DNA from: Pagrus major
Taxonomy: Eukaryota; Chordata; Actinopteri; Spariformes; Sparidae
NCBI RefSeq assembly: GCF_040436345.1
Contig: NC_133230.1
Location: 14,518,197-14,582,196 of the forward strand
Direction: 5' to 3'
Length of the DNA: 64,000 nt
Positions 1 to 10,975 of this stretch are shown here, one piece after another. Within the stretch, counting starts at the first letter, position 1. The number at the start of each line of letters is the position of its first letter. The translations under genes and the position numbers were made by a program. The notes beneath the pieces were generated by a model that was not told the origin of the DNA, ran no database searches, and saw nothing but the letters and a program-made list of their open reading frames with translations.

Positions 1-3000
1 TGCGACTCATTGTGGACCCGCCCACCTCCTCTGTCCAGCCGGCACTCTCTGATTACACAATCAAACGAAGTGCCGTGCGCTCTCCCTCCCCCTGTACGAG
101 CCCATCACATGGTCACTCAATACCCTTCAGTTTAAAGTACAGTCTTTATCGTCAGTGTTTTGTGCAAATATATATTTAAAATCCAAAACTTTGCCCAAAG
201 CTGCTCCCGTCCTCTGAATTAAAGGTGCATTATGTAGTTTTTTGGGGAAGACATTTTAATCAGAAGGGAAAGATTGACTATTTTTACGCCTAATCAAAGT
301 AAATAAACAAGCTCTCTTTGTTTTCATGACTGAATCAACTGAGTAAACAAACTGACCTCAAAGGACAACACAGTGTCATGCTGTTTTTGCTTTGTTTATA
401 TGTGGCGGACCCTGCCACCTTTCTGTGTTCTGGGGACCTTATTTTCATCTGACAACAGTTTGTTTATTCAGCCATGGAAAAATAAATATTTCTGACTCAT
501 TAATATTGTAAATATTAAAATTCTGAGTTTGAATTTCTTCTCAGTGCCCCTTTAAGGCTACAAGTTTTGATCACGTTGCATTAGAAACAGCATCTTACTT
601 TGACTCCTTGAGAATAATTAACAATTAAAGTCTTCTTGTTACTTATTCAGCTTACTTCTGACTGCTGAAGGGGAAAGGTTTCTCCGTGCTCACCTTAAAC
701 CTCAGTTGAACGTGTGCACCTGAAGGGCAGTGTGTTGTAAAAAATGGCCTATACCCAAAAGTCATAGTTGAGTAAAAGTAAAGATAACATGTTTTTACTT
801 TGGTAAGAGTCAAAGTCTTCCAAACAAATACTCAGGTAAAAGTCTTAAGGTATCTGATATTAAATGTCCTGACGTAGGCCTATCAAAAGTCATTTTCTGG
901 CAATAAATGTAGCAGCCTACCGATCAAAGTACATGTAGATAATATACCCATATACTATCGGCCGACCGATTATTGGCCTAGTCGATCACAGATCAGATAG
1001 GCTGTTCAACATTTTTCTGATTATCAGAATCTTATTTAAATTTAAGAATTTCTAAGTCAAATAATTATTGTGTTTTACATGTGATGTTCTGTATTTCACA
1101 TTTCAAGCTTAAAAAACACTCCAGTGGTTTTGATACGTTATGTTGGGATGTTAAAGCCGTCCAAAAAAAGCTGCAGCTAAGTAATTATACTTTTTCCCGG
1201 TCTTGGGCGACAGGAAAATCGTTAATCCTAAAAATTAATCCTGGGATTGTGAGATGTACAGATGGATGATCTCTGCAGCTGTGGAGGAAAAATACATGTT
1301 AACATTTGATTTCAAAATGTACCACAAGATGGCGACAATGAAGCATCTACATCAGGAGTGTTCAGTCCCCTGTATGAGACATGTTTTGGAGCAACATCTT
1401 TCCGAGTGCTTTTGGTTTGAATGCCATTGTGGCCTCCTAACAGTCATACCTACGTGCATCACTTGTAACGCTTGTCCTTGTTTGTCTAAGGTTGAACACA
1501 TGGTCATCTCTCTTGTGCAGATGTTACAGCTCAGTGACGAGGAGGCCGAATAAAAGTGTTGCACACAGACGTTTCGTCCCTCAGGCCTTCTTCAAGATAA
1601 ACAACTCACTCAGTCACAGGCGCCGGTATTTTACATGGAGCACAGCCTAATGATGCATGTGATGATGGTCAGACAATCATCCTCCACCACGAGGGTGGGA
1701 ATAAACAATCAAGAGGCCTTGAGTGACTAAAAGACTTTGAGATGTAGACAGCTGCAGGATACAGCCGATAAATTACTTCAAACAAAGACTGTAGAGATTG
1801 AAATTATAAAATACATTACAGGAGACCTATTATGCTTTTTCATTTTTCTCCTTTCCTTCAGTGTCATCCTGAAAGTTAAAAAGAAAGTCCACGCCAACAG
1901 TAGCTCCTCTCTCCTACAGAAAACACGGCTCCTGAAACGCCTCGTCAGTAGTCCCGCCTTTAATTCCATGACTTTGTGACATCATGCTACATCACCATGT
2001 CACACATTTGCCTAATTTCTGCCTATATTCATGGTAGAAGTGAACATAACTGGACGCTGAAAACATGACAGAGCCGACCGGACACACGGTGAGCGGTGCT
2101 GGCTCAGGCTTGTGTGAGCTGACCAATCAGAGCAGAGTGGGCGTTCAGGAGGGCGGGCCTAAAAGAGACAGGAGCTAAAGCAGAGCATCTGAGAAAATGT
2201 GTTTTTTTAAGCACTAAAGCATATAAACTTGTTCTAGTTGTAGCTATGAACCTGAAAATGAACAGAGTATGTCTCCTTTAAACAGATTCACTCATTAAGA
2301 AAGCAACTGGTGACGTTAATCGGTGCTCCGCAGCAGCTTTAAGACATAAAACAATCACACAATGAGACTTCGAGGCAGCTTTTTTATTCCTTTTGAGAGT
2401 GCTGACGTTTGTCTTCCTGAAGAGGTCTTAAAGTGGAGTCAGTTTGACTCTAAAAATAGCTCTCAACGTGTTGGTGGCTATTTTAGTCGATACTCGTCTG
2501 TGGACTCAGAAAGTGGGCCTGTGTTTGGTTTGCCAAGCTGTTGTGTGTGTGTGTGTGAATAGACGGTGCTGTGGGGTTGCCAGGGGCTGCGGCGTGAGAG
2601 GAAAATGGCACGAGAAGGGTTAGTTACACATGGCTGTTCACACTGTTCTCAAGATCCTGACCCTGCGACGGGCCACTCACCGGATCATGAGAGCTCTTCA
2701 TACTCTGTAGGGCTGTGTGTGCATGTTTGTGTATCTGCAGGTGCATCCTCTGTCAACATACCAGAAACATTGCGAAAGACACACAACACACAACCGCCTG
2801 CCTCCGTCCCACCTCTCCATCCTAATGATCGCTGTGTCTGTGTCCCATAAAAAAGGCCCCAAAAGTGGTAAACAACTCCAGGTCAGGCATCTGGACAATG
2901 CACTGACGTCAGACCAGCTCCTTCACATTCACCCTCCAGTGATGCCGCTTCACCAGGGAGCCAGGGTGTAATGTTTGTGAGACGAAGAGAAAGAAAAGAT

Positions 3001-3181
3001 TGAGGGGTGGGGGCGTAGGAGTGTGGACGAAAAGAGAGAAAGAGAGAGTGAGTCCCTCATAAGTCGTCAGAACTGCGAGGGATCATCTCAGAGAGATCAG
3101 ACGAGGCTGAATCTGCAGCTGAGACGAGACGCAGCAGAGGGTCGAGAAGGAACCTGCTCAGATTGATTCACCTGACCTAAC
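1..3181. other. Intergenic region with dispersed repeats, no gene seen
   Basis: No exon-like coding stretch is recognised before the first FAM167-like gene. The interval is filled with AT-rich DNA and repeat fragments. One block at about 225-556 opens with a 'gcattatgtag' motif and closes with 'gtgcccctttaag'. Another at about 1818-2284 is described separately. A 99-codon open frame around 1254-1553 runs into sequence that looks repeat-derived and resembles no protein I know. The last 200 bases, purine-rich with GAGA runs, are probably the 5' UTR or promoter of the following gene. Confidence 0.6.
1818..2284. repeat. Short inverted-terminus repeat (MITE-like), copy 1
   Basis: The block starts with 'aggagacctattatg' and ends with the inverted counterpart '...gtctccttta', so the ends are short inverted repeats. 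Inside is a 'gctgaccaatcagagca' segment. A diverged copy in the opposite orientation lies at about 25965-26340. The pairing inside one window and the inverted ends suggest a non-autonomous DNA element, of a kind I recall as common in teleost genomes. The exact family is not named here. Confidence 0.6.
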
Positions 3182-6100
3182 ATGATGGAAATGGTCCTAA
3201 CCAGACTGCGGGACTTCTCCTGCAAGACCTCCACCTTCGATGAGTGTAAAGCAGCAGGACAGAGTGCCTGCAGCAGGGATCCTCCGAGCAGGACTGAAGG
3301 CTGCACAGCTGGAGAGGAAGGCAGAAAACTGGACATAGAGAGTGCACTGGCCTGGCTGCGAAGGGAACTGGTGAGACGAGAGTTCTTCTTTCTGTATTTT
3401 AAATGAAGTCCATATCACTGTGTTTTTGGCAGCAAGGACATTTATTTAAGTACAGTACCTAAATGCTTCAGAAATACTTCAGTCAGAGTTATATTGTTGC
3501 ATGTACAATGATTTTACATACAAAAACATGTGATGAAAGTATTTAATATAATGCATTATAACAGATTAAAAGCCCACCATGTAAATAATAAGAACAGTCA
3601 AGTTTTACACTGAAGTCTTGTTGCACAAGTTAACAAATAAAATAATCTTGTGTACAGAAGATTAAAAAAATATCCACTTGCAGGACATTTATGGCTCCAT
3701 AATTTAACATTCAGAGATTTTGTTATTTGTATTATTTTTTTTAAAAATAGGACGAAAATGGAAATAAATAATTATCTATTTTGCAAATGAAACGTTGGAT
3801 TCATGAGCAATTAAATGCACCCTCCCTCAAGTCAATACACTCATGGATTTCGCTGCAACAGCCTTTATTGGTCGGGTATGACCAGCAGCTTAAGGCGGCT
3901 GATTTGATCTAATGTTGAGGTGTCACAATATGTTGATGGAACCACAGGGGTGGACTCAGGATGTTTTAGGGGCAGGGGCAGAAAAAATAAAAGGGGCACC
4001 ACATGGATGCGGGGGGGCACGATATAATTAGAGAGCACTTTATCACATTTTGTCCACCAGTGGGTAGCTGTGATATTAAAAAATGAGATATTGATATCTT
4101 GTTAATAACCAGTTAAACATGAATTTAATAGCATTTTCTTCAAAATCTTCTATAGTTAAAGGGATAATATCGGAATTGTGTCGTGAAAATCCGATATTGT
4201 GTCAGCCCTGAGCTAATGTTAGCCAAATTTACTTCGATATTGCCAAATGTTGCTATATAACAAACATCAGTGAGTCATTTCACTGACCTGATCATTTTCT
4301 TCAGTTATGTTTTAGCATTTAGCATCATCTCCTTGTTCAGAAAAAGTTGCATATTGTGGTATTCCTGCTATTTTTTTATATTTCTGACACCACTCCTGTG
4401 TCTAAAATACAATTAAATGATAAGAATAGAAGAGAAGTGATTTGTCACTCCAACAGAACGACCTCCTGGGTGGTTTTTGCGTGGGAAGCTCAGGTTATTG
4501 CCCGTCTGTTCCTAAGATGCATGTAGGTCATGTTGTTACAACGTCAGCCCCTTTTTAAAACATCCTCTCCGGTCAAAGAAACCGTGTGTGTGTGTGTGTG
4601 TGTTTATGTGTCCAATTGTGTGTTTGTGTGTGTCTGTTTGCACCTCTGTGAGCAACTGTGTAAGGCTCATTGTCACGGTCTGATATATCACTCGCCATTT
4701 ACTGCATTCACCCAGACAGCTCGCCATGGTAACCGAGTGTCCTGAGCACACAGAGAAGAAGAAACTACGAGCCGGAGTCTGGACGGTACGAAACAGACAG
4801 TGAAAAACAGGCTCCTGGTTGGGTTGATAAGAACTCTCCGGCAACTAACGTTTTGTTTAGTTTTCATATCTGTGCTCCGAATGTGAAGACTAAACTACAG
4901 TATTTCCTCAAATAGTGACCGAAGCCTATTTATACCTCAACAGCAGGTTGAAGATGGGAACAGGTCTTTATTTAAATTGATTTAATTAAATCTATCATGT
5001 GTTTGAATTGCTTAGTTGGTATACATTTATCATGACAAGCCAAAGCCGGGAGTTTATTGTTTTTTCCTGGTCGGTATTTGAGAGCAACCCGACTCTTGAG
5101 GAAATACAGTAGACTAGATAAAGAATAATCTTCAATTAGTCTGTGCATATATTTTTGTGATTGGGTCACAAACCATGTTTTCTATCAAGTTGGATGACTA
5201 CATTAATGCTAGAAAAAAATAATTTGTGCAAAGAAACGAACAACCTGATAGATGGCGTGCTTTGTTTTAAGACATTACTTTCTGTTTTCAACCAGTAGAT
5301 TTATCCTAGTGTTTGAAAGCTTGAACCATTGTTAGTTTTACTTAGGTTAAATAATTAAAGTATTCTTTTAAGTTTCCTTTTTTGGGGGGGGTTACAATTT
5401 AAGTTAACTGAACTTGAGAAATCATGTTCAATAAACTTAAGATATTCAGTTGAATCAACGGCTGCTCAATCACATTGGAAAATATTACACATAAAGTCAG
5501 AGTCAGTTCTTCTTTTTACACAAATTAAAGCTGCATCTACTCTTTCTGGAGTCATCATTTTAAATCAAAAGGCTTTAAGTTAAGAGCATCGTGGTATTGT
5601 TAATGAAAGATACACCAAAGGGACTAATTCAAGTCGTAAACCAAATATTTCCACTTTAAAACTTCTGGTTTTCATCATTTGTGTGAAAAATCCAGCTTGT
5701 ATGTCTTCTATGTAAATCAGCAGAGTCACCATCAACACTAATCAAATCCCTGTGTGCTGTGTTCATGAAATTCTTGAGAACAAAAGCGATGGCCGGTGTA
5801 AACCTCTTGATTTAGACATTTTGGGCCGGGATAGTTTGCAGTGGAACGGTGAAGAAAGGATCACAGACAGATGCAGCGTCCGGAGCATTATTTGAAAAGA
5901 GCTGGTGTTTGGCATGAGGAGGTGGAGCCCAGCATGTCCACATCTCCATCTCCCTCAAAGAAAAAGAAAAAAAGGTCACGTTTCTTCTCTCGTTTCTCCG
6001 AGTGTCGACAAAGGCGGTAAAACCAGCATCTTTCAGGCGGAGCCCGGTCTCAGCCTGGTGCAGTAATTAACAGAGAAAAGAAATGCAGATCGGCCCCAGA

Positions 6101-6756
6101 GGGTTTTTTGTTTGGGACATTCCTCGATCCTGAGGACAAACTTGGACTCTGAAGTTGGTAGATTTCTGAATATCTTATTTTACAATGCAGGCAATTAGAC
6201 AGCCTCTCATAAAAAAAGGAAGAAAGAGAACGGCAGAAAGGCGCATTTGCATTTGAAAGAAGGCAACGCTCAAATGAAATGGCTGAGGTTTCACACTGAG
6301 CATGAAGCCACTCAGCTTGATCTGGAAGGAGTTTTTTTTTAATGGGAAAGTTTGTAAAGTTCTTTATTGATGATTTATTTCCCTCATCATGTGATATTTT
6401 GGCCTGCATGTCTGCAAAAGTTTAAAAAATAGCAACTAAACATGTTTTTTTGTGTGTAGATGGAGATGCGATCCCAGGACCAAGCTCTGATCCGGCAGCT
6501 GATGGAGCTTCACTCTGGCATCCAGGAGCTCAAGCAGGAGTTGTCTGAAGAGGAAGAGGAGGAGACAGACGAGGAGGAAGCAGAAGAAGAGGAGGGAAGC
6601 TACTGGGACTCTGAGAGCGAACGAGGAAGCAGCAGCGTCTACTGCAGCTCAGGGGAGGGGGGCTTTTCCACTTCCTTCATGAAGATGCCGTCGACCCTTT
6701 ACTCAGGGGTTTTGTCAAAGAAGGCGTTCAGCAGGAGAAGCTCTGTGCCTTGAAAA
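3182..6756 (+). CDS. FAM167-like small acidic protein, two coding exons
   Basis: Coding exons are 3182-3370 and 6460-6753; the donor (CTG|GTGAGA) and acceptor (TGTGTAG|ATG) join in phase 0 to give 160 residues. The join creates the conserved FAM167 core: ALAWLRREL from exon 1 continues as MEMRSQDQALIRQLMEL from exon 2, a helix of the type shared by FAM167A and FAM167B. A Glu-rich stretch follows (residues about 92-106). The C-terminus ends ...KKAFSRRSSVP, comparable to the basic/serine tail of FAM167 proteins. The molecular function of the family is poorly defined; mammalian members have been linked to non-canonical NF-kB signalling. The 3' UTR runs about 1.5 kb and contains a long TG microsatellite. 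Family assignment is firm, the exact orthologue is not. Confidence 0.8.
3371..6459 (+). other. Intron of the first FAM167-like gene
   Basis: A 3.1 kb intron, AT-rich. It holds a fragment of a mixed repeat at about 3940-4040 ('ggggcaggggcag...'), a GT microsatellite near 4582-4604 and a G run near 5384. A 49-codon open frame at 5871-6020 encodes a basic Ser/Lys/Arg tail and is listed as a finding. No convincing additional exon of the gene is seen. Confidence 0.6.
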
Positions 6757-7479
6757 TCACAACTCAACTTATGGAGTTCCTCATATCCTCTAAAACAGGC
6801 AACAAAGACAAGGTGGAGCAAGGTTAATACATTTGCAATTTACCACTGAATTCACAGAAGACAAGAGGATGAGTGGAGTTGAGGAAAGACAGGAGGAAAG
6901 CATGTAAATAATGGCATTGTTTCGGTGATGCAAAAGTAATATCGTTTAAATCTTTGCACAAAATATAATGACACTCTAGTGGCTTATTTAGCTTACAATT
7001 AGTCTTTGTTAATTATATTTTTACGACAAAAACTGAGAAATTAAAACATTTTTGACAACTATGAATTGAAAGGAACTGTTGGATACTTTTGGAAATGTAC
7101 TTATTTTCTTCAACCCAATCGGCAGAATACATTTTCGGCAGTGTACGCTTCTGCAAACCACAGATGTGGAAAGTGCCCTCTTGGCTTACATATGTTGAAA
7201 AGTCGTGGTCCCTTGTCAGAAATAGCCAGTTAAAATGTTGAAACGCTGTCTTGAACTGTAACTCCACCTCCCAATATGACAGTCAGGTCATAAACATGTA
7301 ACATCAACCTAAAATGACACGTTATAGAAATGGCAGTATGGTACGTAGCCTATGACACATACAAATGTGAACATATCAGTGGTTTGCAGAAAACGTTGAC
7401 TGCCAACATTTTATCCTGGTGAGCAGGCGGATTTGCTTTCTTGCCCAGAATAAGCTACATCCAGCATTCGGTTAGCTCG

Positions 7480-7725
7480 ACTCTGTCCGAAGGTTACAAA
7501 ATGAGTCATCTTTACACATCAGTTTTTGTACAGATTTAACAAACAAGATAAAAGTCAATTCAGTTCGTTGCCTTTGGACAGAGACAAGCTAGCTGATTTT
7601 TTTAGTTTTTATGCTAAGCTAAGCTAAGGTGGTGGCTGTAGTTTTACATTTTATGTACAGATATACGAGTGGTATCAATCTTCTCATCTAACTCTCAGCA
7701 AGAATGTGAATAAGTGTAAAATATT
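7480..7725 (+). repeat. Dispersed repeat with 'gctaagctaagctaag' core, copy 1
   Basis: This stretch in the presumed 3' UTR of the first FAM167-like gene contains 'atgctaagctaagctaagg' followed by 'ggtatcaatcttctcat' and 'aactctcagcaagaa'. The same order of blocks recurs at about 45200-45368. Two similar copies in one window show that it is an interspersed repeat and not gene-specific sequence. Confidence 0.7.
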
Positions 7726-7840
7726 GTTAGTATAAGTTAGTATATAAATGGTGTGACAGAGGATGATATAAGTCCTGTATTAAACGCTGACCTGAAGACA
7801 ATCATTGTTGTCTTTGTGTAGAGATGTTGAGGTTTGAATT

Positions 7841-7841
7841 G

Positions 7842-7907
<66 letters not shown>
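7841..7907. repeat. (TG)n microsatellite
   Basis: About 67 bases of nearly pure GT/TG dinucleotide repeat with one TGCG interruption, inside the 3' UTR of the upstream FAM167-like gene. A likely polymorphic marker. Confidence 0.95.
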
Positions 7908-7909
<2 letters not shown>

Positions 7910-8248
7910 TGAAGCTCACTGACCTTTTAAGACTGTAACTGCACACAGAATGGATTCAATGCAGCAGAAGGACAGCGTGGAGTTAATTGCATTTTTATTG
8001 TGCCTATGCAGAAGTAAAACATTCTCGTGATGGTGTGACATTGTTCCCTGACCATGCATTTTTAATATGTGTTTAAGAAGTATTAGTACAGTCAGTGAAC
8101 CAATGTGTCAATCAGACTGTCTGTGTGAAGAAAGTATTTGTGAGCTAGAGTTGTTTGGGAGAGAGACGTGGATGTTTCCATTAACCACCTGAACTTTTAG
8201 CAGTATTTCAAACAGGTACTGTCCTGCAGTGGTACAGTATGCCAACAC

Positions 8249-8254
8249 AATAAA
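8249..8254 (+). other. Poly(A) signal AATAAA for the plus-strand FAM167-like gene
   Basis: An AATAAA hexamer lies 1.5 kb after the stop codon and just before the opposed gene's own signal. It is the last canonical signal before the convergent gene, so it is the best candidate for the 3' end. Cleavage site not visible. Confidence 0.55.
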
Positions 8255-8280
8255 GACATGAAATCACTGATGGTGCATGT

Positions 8281-8286
8281 TTTATT
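8281..8286 (-). other. Poly(A) signal (TTTATT on plus) for the minus-strand FAM167-like gene
   Basis: The reverse complement of AATAAA lies about 345 bases downstream of the minus-strand stop. It is only about 27 bases from the plus-strand gene's signal, so the two transcripts probably end within tens of bases of each other or overlap. Confidence 0.55.
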
Positions 8287-8629
8287 TTTCGTCAAATTAC
8301 AAATCACATGTCAACTTAAAATCGTGACAAAAAAAGTGATTTTCTATTTCATTCTTTTACATTCATAAAGTCTTGTTTCTTGACCTAACAAAGAAACTAA
8401 ACGCGTACAAACAGGTTTCTTTAGCACGGATCTGCAAAAGTGCAAAACATCTAAAAATCTATGCCAGCATCAGATAAAGCCGAGCACATTTTGTCCTTAT
8501 TTTTCCTCTTCTCAGATTACTTTACATGCAACTGGTGTCTATTTCTTACCATGACACATTTTATTACAATGAGCCATTATCTCAAGCAAATCAGAGCCAA
8601 TTCCATCTAAAGAGCATTTTTTCCACCGG

Positions 8630-9110
8630 TCACTGCTGATCGTCCCCCTCTACTTCCACCCCTCCGAAACTCTCCCTCCTCAGTCTTTGGATCTCTGTGT
8701 TGAGCCCCAGCAGTGTCTGAGCCAGCTGGAGGTCCTGTGAACGCATCTCCAGCTGCATGACAACAATGAAAGAACTGAATCAGCATGTTGGAAGATGCAG
8801 AGACACAAAGGTACATTACAACACTAACAAACTGACATGGACATAAACTGCAGAGAAAAAAAGCACAAAATGTCAGTGAACTCACCAGTTCAGACCTCAG
8901 CCAGGTTATCGCTCCATCTATCTGCGCCCTCCGCAGCTCCTCGTTGGCTTGGTAACTCCTGCCGAGGCTGACCGGTCTGACAGTGGAGCCAGACTCTTGA
9001 GGATCTTCTCTGGACTCTCCTGTCGCCCTGAAGGCATGAATCAGTTTGTTTTTAATGTTCTCCAGAACCATGGTGGACAAAGTGTCCTCGCTGTGGCTGT
9101 CTCTGTCCAT
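8630..9110 (-). CDS. Short FAM167-like protein, two coding exons, opposed to the first
   Basis: Exon 1 is 9110-8886 and exon 2 is 8752-8630, joined in phase 0 (CTG|GTGAG donor, TCATGCAG acceptor), giving 115 residues. The joined core AITWLRSEL-LEMRSQDLQLAQTLLGL aligns with the FAM167 helix and with the neighbouring plus-strand gene, including an intron at exactly the same place inside the motif (after ...REL / ...SEL). The N-terminus MDRDSHSEDTLSTM begins at a clear ATG. It lacks the acidic stretch and the basic/serine C-terminal tail of typical FAM167 proteins and ends soon after the helix with GGVEVEGDDQQ. It is therefore a truncated or divergent paralogue. Reading through the donor would give a longer open frame in intron sequence, which I rejected. 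Function unknown. Confidence 0.72.
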
Positions 9111-10115
9111 GCTGCAAGGGAATGACTGTGTGTGTCCCCCCTCACGTGTTGCCTCCCAGCACTTTCAGACTCATAAAAAAAAAAAACTTCCCTGTTTCCT
9201 CTCTTCTTTTTACTCCACTTTGCAGATCCTCTCCGAACTCGTGCTCCTCCTGAACGAGACTCCACAGCACAAGTCTGTGTGCTTCTGTTCAGCAGCTGCA
9301 ATCACCCCTTTTGCCTGCCTGGTGTTGAACTGGCTTGTTTTGTCATTGTTACTATGGAGAAACTGCCCTCCGCCTGCATGCCCCATCTCCTCCTCCTCCT
9401 CCTCCTCCTTTCGGTAACCTTAATAAGAATGGTGGAAGATCTCGGACAAAGACTATTGTTGCCTCCAAAAAGAACTGAAAAGACCCCTCCAACCACCACC
9501 CTCCCCTTTTCTTCCCCCTCTCTCTCTTTCTTTTTCTCCGTCAATCCCGCCCCCATACAATTCCAGTGTGAGAAATGTGTTGTGAGTGAGCTCTCATTTG
9601 GTGCCAGAGAGTGTGTGCGCCGGCAAGTACAGCGCACACAAAATCCATCAAACCCCCAGCGGACTTTTTCAGTGCTGCTCCCTAAATAAGACCTGCTTGT
9701 CAGCTTAGGAGACAGACAGGTTGGGCGAGGAAGGAGACACAGCCTCAGTGTTAGCCGATTCAGACGCACAAAGGCCAACCTACGGTGAAATATAACCATC
9801 CCCTTTGTGCCCAAGTTAAGTCCATTCCCCGTGGGGTTTGTGGGATGGTTTTCTTGGCGGCTGTGAGCAGTTTTTTCCCTGACTTCTGTGCAGAGATGAG
9901 ACAGGGGTCTAGTGTATTTTCCTGTCTGACTTATGGGCCCTGGCTGTGTGAAGTGAGAGGGCACATTTGGAGGCGACATCACACTCAATCAATGCTCTGA
10001 GGCTTTGTCCCGTGGTGATTCTTTACTGAGAGGAAATGTTTTGCTCAGTTTCAATGATATGTCATAGGAAACAAAGAGAAGCGGTGTGTGTGTGTGTCTG
10101 TGTTGGTGTGTATGA

Positions 10116-10975
10116 GATCTTGTAATGTCCAACAACCTATTAAAAACAACCAAATCACCAGAACCAGTGGTTTCATTCTTACTAATGTTGAAATGCCATC
10201 TCGAACAGTGTGGCCCCGTTAAAAAAACAATCCAGTGGTTTAACGCTGTCTTGCTCTCTCGGACTGTGGTTTGTCGTTTACAATATTGTTGAGGAACCAT
10301 CTACAGCGGTGACTTGTTTAAGATATCCAGTGATTTCTTTCCTACAAATGTTAGAATGCTGTCTCCAGCAGTGGTCTCTCGTCAAATCATCCAGTGGTTT
10401 CAGTCTTACCATTGTTGAAACGCCATCTCTAACAGGGGTTTCATGCTTACAAATGTTGTCTGGTTGATAATATCTCGTGATTTCTCACTATAAATGTTGA
10501 AACGTTGCCTCCAGCTGTGGTCTCTCGTATACAATATTCAGTGGTTTCATGCTTACGAATGTCTAAGTGCCGTCTACAGCAGTCTCTTGTTAAAAATATC
10601 AATTTTTTTCTTGTTTACTAATGATAAAACGCGATCTCGAACAGTGTGCCGTTAAAAATAATCAGTGATCTCTCACTTACAAATGTTGAAATGCAATTTC
10701 CAGCAGCGGTTTATAAAAATAATCAGTGGTATCATGCTTACTAATGTTAAAATACCATCTCGAACAGTGTTGTCCCATTAAAAACATCCAGTGGTTTCAT
10801 GCTGTCGTTGAAAATGTTTTCGCACTTATAAATGTTGAAGCGCTGCCTCCAGCTGTGGTCTCTCATTTACAATATTCAGTGGTGTAATGCAAATGTACAA
10901 ATGTTTAATTGCCGCCTACAGCAGTCGCTTGTCAAGCATATCAGGTGGTTTCAGGCTCATAAATAATGACATGCA
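10116..10975. repeat. Degenerate tandem satellite
   Basis: About a dozen diverged repeats of roughly 65-85 bases follow one another. Each contains versions of 'cagtggtttcatgcttac', 'aatgttgaaa(c/t)gcc' and '(t/c)ccagcagtggtctctcgt'. A larger period is also visible: the segment starting 'gcctccagctgtggtctctc' occurs at 10507 and again 338 bases later, followed in both by 'acaatattcagtggt' and then 'cgcctacagcagt' type sequence. No coding potential and no unique spacers, so it is not a CRISPR-like array. Confidence 0.8.

Noticed and set aside
1254-1553. 99-codon open frame
   Set aside because: Unusual Cys/His/Met composition, no family similarity, and continuous with repeat-like sequence that includes 'gacgtttcgtccctcaggcc'.
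7737-7946. Minus-strand His-Thr repeat protein
   Set aside because: Translation of the TG microsatellite.
8607-9110. Unspliced 167-codon reading of the minus-strand FAM167-like gene
   Set aside because: It runs through a clear donor (CTG|GTGAG) into intron sequence and then reads exon 2 out of frame. The spliced version restores the family motif.
9302-9988. 228-codon open frame on the minus strand
   Set aside because: Resembles no family I know; it ends in an Arg run produced by the TCC trinucleotide tract and a Pro/Ser mix typical of GC-rich promoter DNA. It lies upstream of the minus-strand FAM167-like gene.
10116-10975. CRISPR-like spaced repeats
   Set aside because: Repeats diverge and abut one another, with no constant repeat and unique spacers, and the genome is vertebrate. 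It is a degenerate satellite.
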